Of a stretch of DNA of 64,000 bases, positions 59,376 to 64,000 are shown piece by piece. The DNA is from Motacilla alba alba. Taxonomy: Eukaryota; Chordata; Aves; Passeriformes; Motacillidae. Made by a program: the position numbers and the translations under genes. The DNA lies in the NCBI RefSeq assembly GCF_015832195.1, contig NC_052016.1, positions 26,805,129 to 26,869,128 on the forward strand, given 5' to 3'. Below the pieces are notes generated by a model. The model searched no databases and was not told the DNA's origin. It worked only from the letters and a program-made list of their open reading frames with translations. The first letter of the stretch is position 1, and every line of letters starts with the position of its first letter.

Positions 59376-59982
59376 GTAATAGAAATATTTTAAAGTAAAA
59401 TTTATCACGTGAGTATTGAATTTTTATACAATACATTGACAGGTTAAAATAAAAGAAGCAAGCTAAAATAGTGAAGCATTCAGGCAATTTTCTTCAGATT
59501 TGTGCAGACACTCTTCTAAAAACTTGTAAATGTTCCTGGTATATTTCTGAAAAAGTAAAAGCATGAACACTATAATCAGTTGAAATATTTCTAATTCTTG
59601 TCCAGAGCATGTCAGTGCAAAAGTAGTGTATAACCCAAGAAATACAGCTGTGCTAAGGTATTTTCATTGAAAAGAGTCAAGTTCCACTAGTTTGTATTTC
59701 AGAACTGCAGACAGCTGTAGTCATAGTACTTTGGGATAAGACAGTTCCTTTATGAAACTCTCTCTTGAGATTTGTAACCATACTTGAAATTGTCTTTAAA
59801 AGTCTGGTTTTGATAAAGAGGTGTCTTCTAAGCTTCATCCAGCTGACAACTTCTCATATTAAAAGTTCTTTCATTCTTTGTGATAATTGAAGAATGTTGT
59901 CCTAAGACAGGAGAAAACTACACACATACAGTTCAAATAGATTCAGTTGTTTGTTTTATTTTTTTTGTGTGTGGACTAACAG

Positions 59983-60065
59983 AAGGAAGCACCTGGTCCT
60001 CCTGGCAGTCTGTGTGTTATCGACTCTTCAGTCTACATGAATATAACTTAAAAGATGAGGCATAA
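59983..60065 (+). CDS. Predicted last coding exon
   Basis: The acceptor has a long pyrimidine tract (TTGTTTTATTTTTTTTGTG, then TGTGGACTAACAG). In phase 1 it reads (E)GSTWSSWQSVCYRLFSL, then HEYNLKDEA, and stops with TAA at 60063-60065. No usable donor precedes the stop, so it is read as the C-terminal exon. Trp- and Tyr-rich helix continues the pattern of the previous exon. The 3' untranslated region would run to an ATTAAA (60666-60671) about 600 bp downstream. The product's function is unknown. Confidence 0.56.
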
Positions 60066-60665
60066 GTTTAATTGATAGGTCCAACTGTAATGTCATCAAA
60101 TCTGTTTGTTAGACCAGTGTTTCCATATTGGTAATTTACTTATTGTTCCCAGTCTCTCCAGAAGATATTTTGCTCACTAGACTTGATGATAAAGGGAACA
60201 CTTTTTCTACCATTTTCATGGCCAGATAGCCTCAAGCCAGTTCTCCTATCACTAATTTTGATTGAAGCAGAAACTGCTGTCCAGGTCTGTCTTCATTGTA
60301 CTCTTGGAATTTTGACTAAAAACTGGATATTTTATGTAGTGTTTCTGCCTAGTATCTTATTCATGGAAATAAGATTATTGTGTCCTGAGAATTGAACTGT
60401 AAAGAGCAATCTATGATAATATTTTTAAGTTAGATTTTCTTTTTGTTTCTAACATTTCAATGTGCTTTTTTTCTTCCCCCCCTAAGACATGAAATGAAAA
60501 GAACACATTTAGATGCTCCATAGTATCTCTGAAAAAATAACATTATCCTGTTTTCTTCTGAGTCTGTATTACATAAAGCTCTGTCTACTTTTCAATAACC
60601 GTTTGGCCTTCCTCATTTTTTGCATTTCCTTCTGTCTCTCTTTGTCTATCATTAACAGGTACAGA

Positions 60666-60687
60666 ATTAAAAAAAAAAAAAAAAAAA
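60666..60687 (+). terminator. ATTAAA followed by A tract
   Basis: ATTAAA variant poly(A) signal merged into an 18-20 base A run. It could be the end of the 59-60 kb transcript, or the A run could be a simple repeat. No canonical AATAAA was seen between the stop and this point. Confidence 0.3.
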
Positions 60688-61142
60688 CAAAACTGATTTA
60701 GATCACAATTTTTGATGTATTGTTGGGAGTTACTCATCTGTGTTTACATTCTGTTCTGTGGAAATCTTCACGTGGAAAGATGATAGTCTGATAATACAGT
60801 ATTTTCTGTAATATCCTTTAATTCCAGATCATAGTCAGTCATTTCTCTGTCCTCCCATCTCTACAGAGACTTTCTGCTCAGTAGAAACTTCTAAAACCAG
60901 AATAATTTTGTCCAAAAGGTTTAATCTTGGTTTTGTATCAATATTGTGAAACATTGATCCTTCTATCTTATCTACTGGTTCATTTGCTAAGACAAATGAC
61001 CCACTTCCTCCCTGGGCCTGGAAATAGTTTAAATCTTCTGATTAATAAGTTGAATGTAATTAATAGACATAATTGTGTAGCATGACGAAGTGAACTATGG
61101 GATTGTATAAAACTTGAAAGAAACTGTAGATCATAGATACCA

Positions 61143-61535
61143 TCATAGAATCACAGAATGTCTTGAGTTAGGAGGGAACCATTAGGATCATCAAGTACAA
61201 CTCCCTGTTCCTCACAGAACTACCTAAAACTAAACCATGTGATTAAGAGCATCATCCAGACACTCCCTGAACTCTGACACTTGATGCCATGGTCTCTTCC
61301 CTGGGAGGCCATTCCAGTGACCAAAACCTCTCTCAGTGAAGGTACATCCACTGATGCAGCTTCAGGCCCTTTCCTTGTGTGCTCTGCTGATCACCAGAGA
61401 GGGGATATCAGAACATCCCCCTTGCTGACTTCCTTAGGGCAGAGGAGGCCTGAACAAAGCCATCCCTCAGTCTCTTTTTCAGGCTGAACAGACCAAATTA
61501 CCTCAGCTCTTCTTTATACGCTTTTCAGATTAGGA
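61143..61535 (-). mobile_element. CR1 LINE 3' end, antisense
   Basis: It starts with the reverse complement of the CR1 3' end (TCATAGAATCACAGAATG). It continues through GGGAACCATTAGGATCATCA, ACTCCCTGAACTCTG, CTGGGAGGCCATTCCAGTG and CTCTCTCAGTGAAGG, which are antisense CR1 landmarks. It is 5'-truncated and about 0.4 kb long. Open frames within it are not genes. Confidence 0.9.
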
Positions 61536-61663
61536 ATTTTACTGTTCATTATGCTATTGCTCCAACCAAAAATATCTAATTTTTAGTTTTTCCTCTTTGT
61601 TTTTTTTTAATATGAGAAATTCAAAACTTGAAGCCCTTTTAAAAGGGAAGTGTTGATGTTCTC

Positions 61664-61712
61664 TTTTTTTGTTGTTTGTTTTTGGGGTTTTGTTTCGTTT
61701 TGTTTTTGTGGT
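61664..61712. repeat. T/G-rich low-complexity tract
   Basis: TTTTTGTTG/TTTTGTTT units, of the same class as the tract at 18957. Confidence 0.8.
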
Positions 61713-61947
61713 TTAGTTACTTTCTTTCACAAGGAATCAGAATCCAAAGTTCTCAACTTTCAGGTGAGTGCCTTATCTTTCCACAGGCTTCTAGATCTTT
61801 TGTATCCTTACTGATCCATGTCCCATCCTTCACACTCATAAAGTTGTTCTCACCACCTGGTTATTTCTTTCCTTCTCAATGACTTTTTTAGCATTTTACA
61901 CAAGCTGGAAAAGTAACAGTGGGAAACAAGGGAAAACTATCTCAGAA

Positions 61948-62045
61948 TAATGGTTGAGGGCACACTCCTGGGAGATGCAAGATACAGGTTCAAATCCTTC
62001 CAATTAATTGTGTGGCTCCCAAAGCCCAGATAAGTGACTGCCTAA
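61948..62045 (+). repeat. Ancient tRNA-derived SINE (MIR/CORE-like) fragment
   Basis: A box-like TGGTTGAGGG (61951-61960) is followed 27 bp later by a perfect B-box form GGTTCAAATCC (61987-61997), then AAGTGACTG. The order matches the 5' tRNA-related head of MIR-type amniote SINEs (GTGGTTAGGGCAC..GGTTCAAATCC..AAGTCAC). Diverged and short. It is not a tRNA gene, since no cloverleaf stems form. Confidence 0.55.
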
Positions 62046-62697
62046 AAAACTAAAAGAATAAACCTTAAAATGTTTCTTATAATAGGGGAATGTGAAAGCA
62101 ATTTGTGGTTTCAATAGTGATAACTTTAACCTGAATTTATTAGCTGATGACTTAATTCTCTGTGTCTGATATAGTTGTCTCTTTTGGTGATTTTACTGTT
62201 TTTTTCAAAGCAGTTTTTTTATTTAATTCCACAAACTTTTAAAAAATTACCCAAGCAACATCAAAATATCTTGAATAGTCTTTGTTGCAGATCAGCCTGA
62301 ATGTTCTCTTAGTTATGTTCTCTGCAGCTAGGTCCTGTACATTGCAGAGGCTGTGGGTACCCAACGGTTAGTAATTCGGTTCCATTTGCTGTGACATGTC
62401 TTCTGTCAAACTCCTTACTTTAATCACAATTTTGACAAGACAGCTCTTTAGAGGTTCCTGAGATTGGAGAGGGATCAGTGGATTGGTGCCCTTCTTTGGA
62501 CCCTTTCCTTGAAGTAAGCACTCACACAGTGGAAAGGGTTTTGAATGTCAAAATACAAGGTTTATCAGGATTGCATGTTGTAGACACCCTGCATAATAAC
62601 TCTGAACTCTTTTTGGTACTGGAAAAGCTTAGAGTAAACTGAAATTCAAATAAGAGGTTTGTGAACAAAACTGCCCCATGCCCTTTCTTTTGTCCTG

Positions 62698-63054
62698 ATG
62701 GAGCAGTATTTATTTCAGACTGATTCCCAGTGCAGTAGTGTTCAGCTTTTAGGTTGCAAAAATGCTGTCCACCCCTCTCTGTGTCCCAATGGGGATCTTC
62801 CTGTGAAATCCCAGCCCCCTGGCTGTCTTATTTCAGCAAACTCCTCTGTGTCTGCCTCAGATGCTCCAAGGAGCTGCTCTCTGTTGCAGGAACCTTTTTC
62901 CTCTTGCAGAGGGCTGCACTGGACTGTGTGGGCAGGAAGCACTCCTCATAGCCTATCCCCAGTCCCTGTGAGGGAAGACAATCTTTTTCACAACTGCTCA
63001 CAAGAAGTGGAAGTGATCTGTAATCAACTGAAATGGATACTGCCTATCACATAG
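62698..63054 (+). other. 118-codon open frame of unknown status
   Basis: An ATG-started frame (MEQYLFQTDSQ...) runs to TAG at 63052-63054. The composition is Ser/Cys/Pro/Leu-rich, ending EVEVICNQLKWILPIT. The ATG context (CTGATGG) is fair. There is no CpG island, splice structure or poly(A) signal nearby. Two overlapping frames are also open, which points to base composition and not selection. It is probably not a gene. Confidence 0.18.
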
Positions 63055-63245
63055 TTTTAAGTCCAGCAAGCAGAACAGTGTTCCTTTACCTCTTTTTGTC
63101 ATCCAAAAAAAGTTGTGGTAAACTTGCTGTTTTATTGAGAGGCAGTGTCAGGATGGACTTTGGATACTTCTGGAGATTTACTGAATTTACACAAGGATAA
63201 ACCAGAGTTCAAACTGGACTAAAGAAAAGTAAATAGGTAATCATG

Positions 63246-63560
63246 TAATCACAGAATCCCTAAGGTTGGAAAAGACCCTTAAAATTGAGTCCAGCCATTA
63301 ACCTCATACTGCCTAGTCCACCACTAAACTGTGTGCATAAATTCCATATCTACACTTCTTTTAAATACCTCCAGTGATGGTGACTCAACCACTCTCCTGG
63401 GCAACCTGTTCCAATTCTTGACAATCCTTTTGATGATGTAATATTTTCTGGTATACAGAATATACCTCCCCTGGCACCACTTGAGGCAATTTCTTCTTGT
63501 TGTGTCACTTGGTCTCTTTTCCCAGAACAGCACCCACCTGGCTAGAAATCCTTTTGGATA
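63246..63560 (-). mobile_element. CR1 LINE 3' end, antisense (second copy)
   Basis: Reverse complement of a CR1 3' end. AATCACAGAATCCCTAAGG leads in, then GTTGGAAAAGACCC, TTTAAATACCTCCAGTGATG, GTGACTCAACCACTCTCCTG, GGGCAACCTGTTCCAATTC and CCCCTGGCACCACTTGAGG. It is a different CR1 subfamily from 61143 (the interior wording differs). The 69-codon minus frame at 63324-63533 is a leftover of the element's own reverse-transcriptase end. Confidence 0.92.
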
Positions 63561-63875
63561 GGTTATTTCAGGTATCTATTTCCCAGATTTCTAAGCATGC
63601 TGCATTAAATTAACTGATAAGCAAAACCCTGAAGACTGATCTGAACTAGTCAAGCACAACTGACAGCTGCAATAAAAACCCTCTATCTCCTAAAAAAGCT
63701 TTATCCTCATTACTAGAGCTTAAAAACCCAGATGAGAAGCCCAAGTGCACTATGGCCATTGTACAACCACACAGTAGGAATCAGCTCCTACCTCAGCAAG
63801 CCTGGAGTCAAAAGGGATGAAATAGTGTTCCACTATCACTCTTGAAATAAAGGCTGATTGAACTGACAGACTCCC

Positions 63876-63970
63876 TAGCTCAAGGTCAGACAAGAACTAA
63901 TGCAAAACTGGAAACCCAACCAAGATCTTCTGATTCCAGCCTAGTGCCTGAGCCAGAAGACAATCCTTCT
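63876..63970 (-). repeat. Ancient MIR/CORE-like SINE fragment, antisense
   Basis: CTCAAGGTCAGACAAG, then CTGGAAACCCAACCAAGATC, then TTCTGATTCCAGCCTAGTGC matches the reverse complement of an amniote MIR-type SINE (the familiar CCCAAGGTCACACAG..AACCCAGGTCTCCTGACTCC..AGTGC order). It is of similar type to 61948 but inverted. Diverged. Confidence 0.48.
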
Positions 63971-64000
63971 AATCATGCATAACATGACCATTTATTTTCA

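Noticed and set aside
60669..60687. A tract read as the tail of a processed pseudogene
   Set aside because: No cDNA-like body or target duplication was seen upstream. It is listed only as a possible poly(A) region.
61981..62000. Possible tRNA gene because of a perfect B box
   Set aside because: No acceptor or anticodon stems form around it. It fits a decayed tRNA-derived SINE.
1..64000. A complete provirus, toxin system, operon or prokaryotic island
   Set aside because: No dense coding, ribosome-binding sites, integrase or retroviral internal genes. Codon runs and repeats are those of a bird genome.

Overview
The window looks like vertebrate, almost certainly avian, and probably songbird (passerine) nuclear DNA. 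The repeats are the main evidence. There are truncated CR1 LINE tails in both orientations, a solo endogenous-retrovirus LTR with a perfect 6-bp target duplication, two related ERVL-type LTRs, and T/G-rich simple repeats. I saw no Alu- or L1-like sequence. There is no bacterial-style coding density, operon structure, CRISPR array, rRNA or tRNA gene. Most of the 64 kb is AT-rich intron or intergenic sequence.

Layout. 1-3.7 kb: two old antisense CR1-type remnants, a T tract and an intact solo LTR (3020-3688). 3.7-13.5 kb: no supported gene. 13.6-13.9 kb: the only CpG island, with a CTCF-like motif, a 21-bp GC-rich tandem repeat and a good splice donor; it looks like a plus-strand promoter and first exon. 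17-26.6 kb: small plus-strand exon candidates with strong splice sites and compatible reading phase (17071-17099, 20445-20574, 21089-21180), with two possible ends (21773-21902 and 26433-26531, the latter followed by AATAAA). 27-55 kb: mostly non-coding, with a CR1 (36895-37668), a few isolated exon candidates, a perfect 51-bp tandem duplication and the two ERVL-type LTRs. 55.7-60.1 kb: a second set of phase-compatible plus-strand exons ending in a stop at 60063-60065. 60.1-64 kb: two antisense CR1 tails and two tRNA-SINE-like fossils in opposite orientation.

The simplest model is one, possibly two, plus-strand split genes that start at the CpG island and run right. The encoded peptides are helical and rich in Leu, Cys and His, and I do not recognise the family. 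I give no gene symbol. The exons were called by eye from splice motifs, open frame and phase continuity, so they are predictions. I found no convincing exotic system. The most useful leads are the unidentified split gene, the CpG-island minisatellite and the young LTR and tandem-duplication events.
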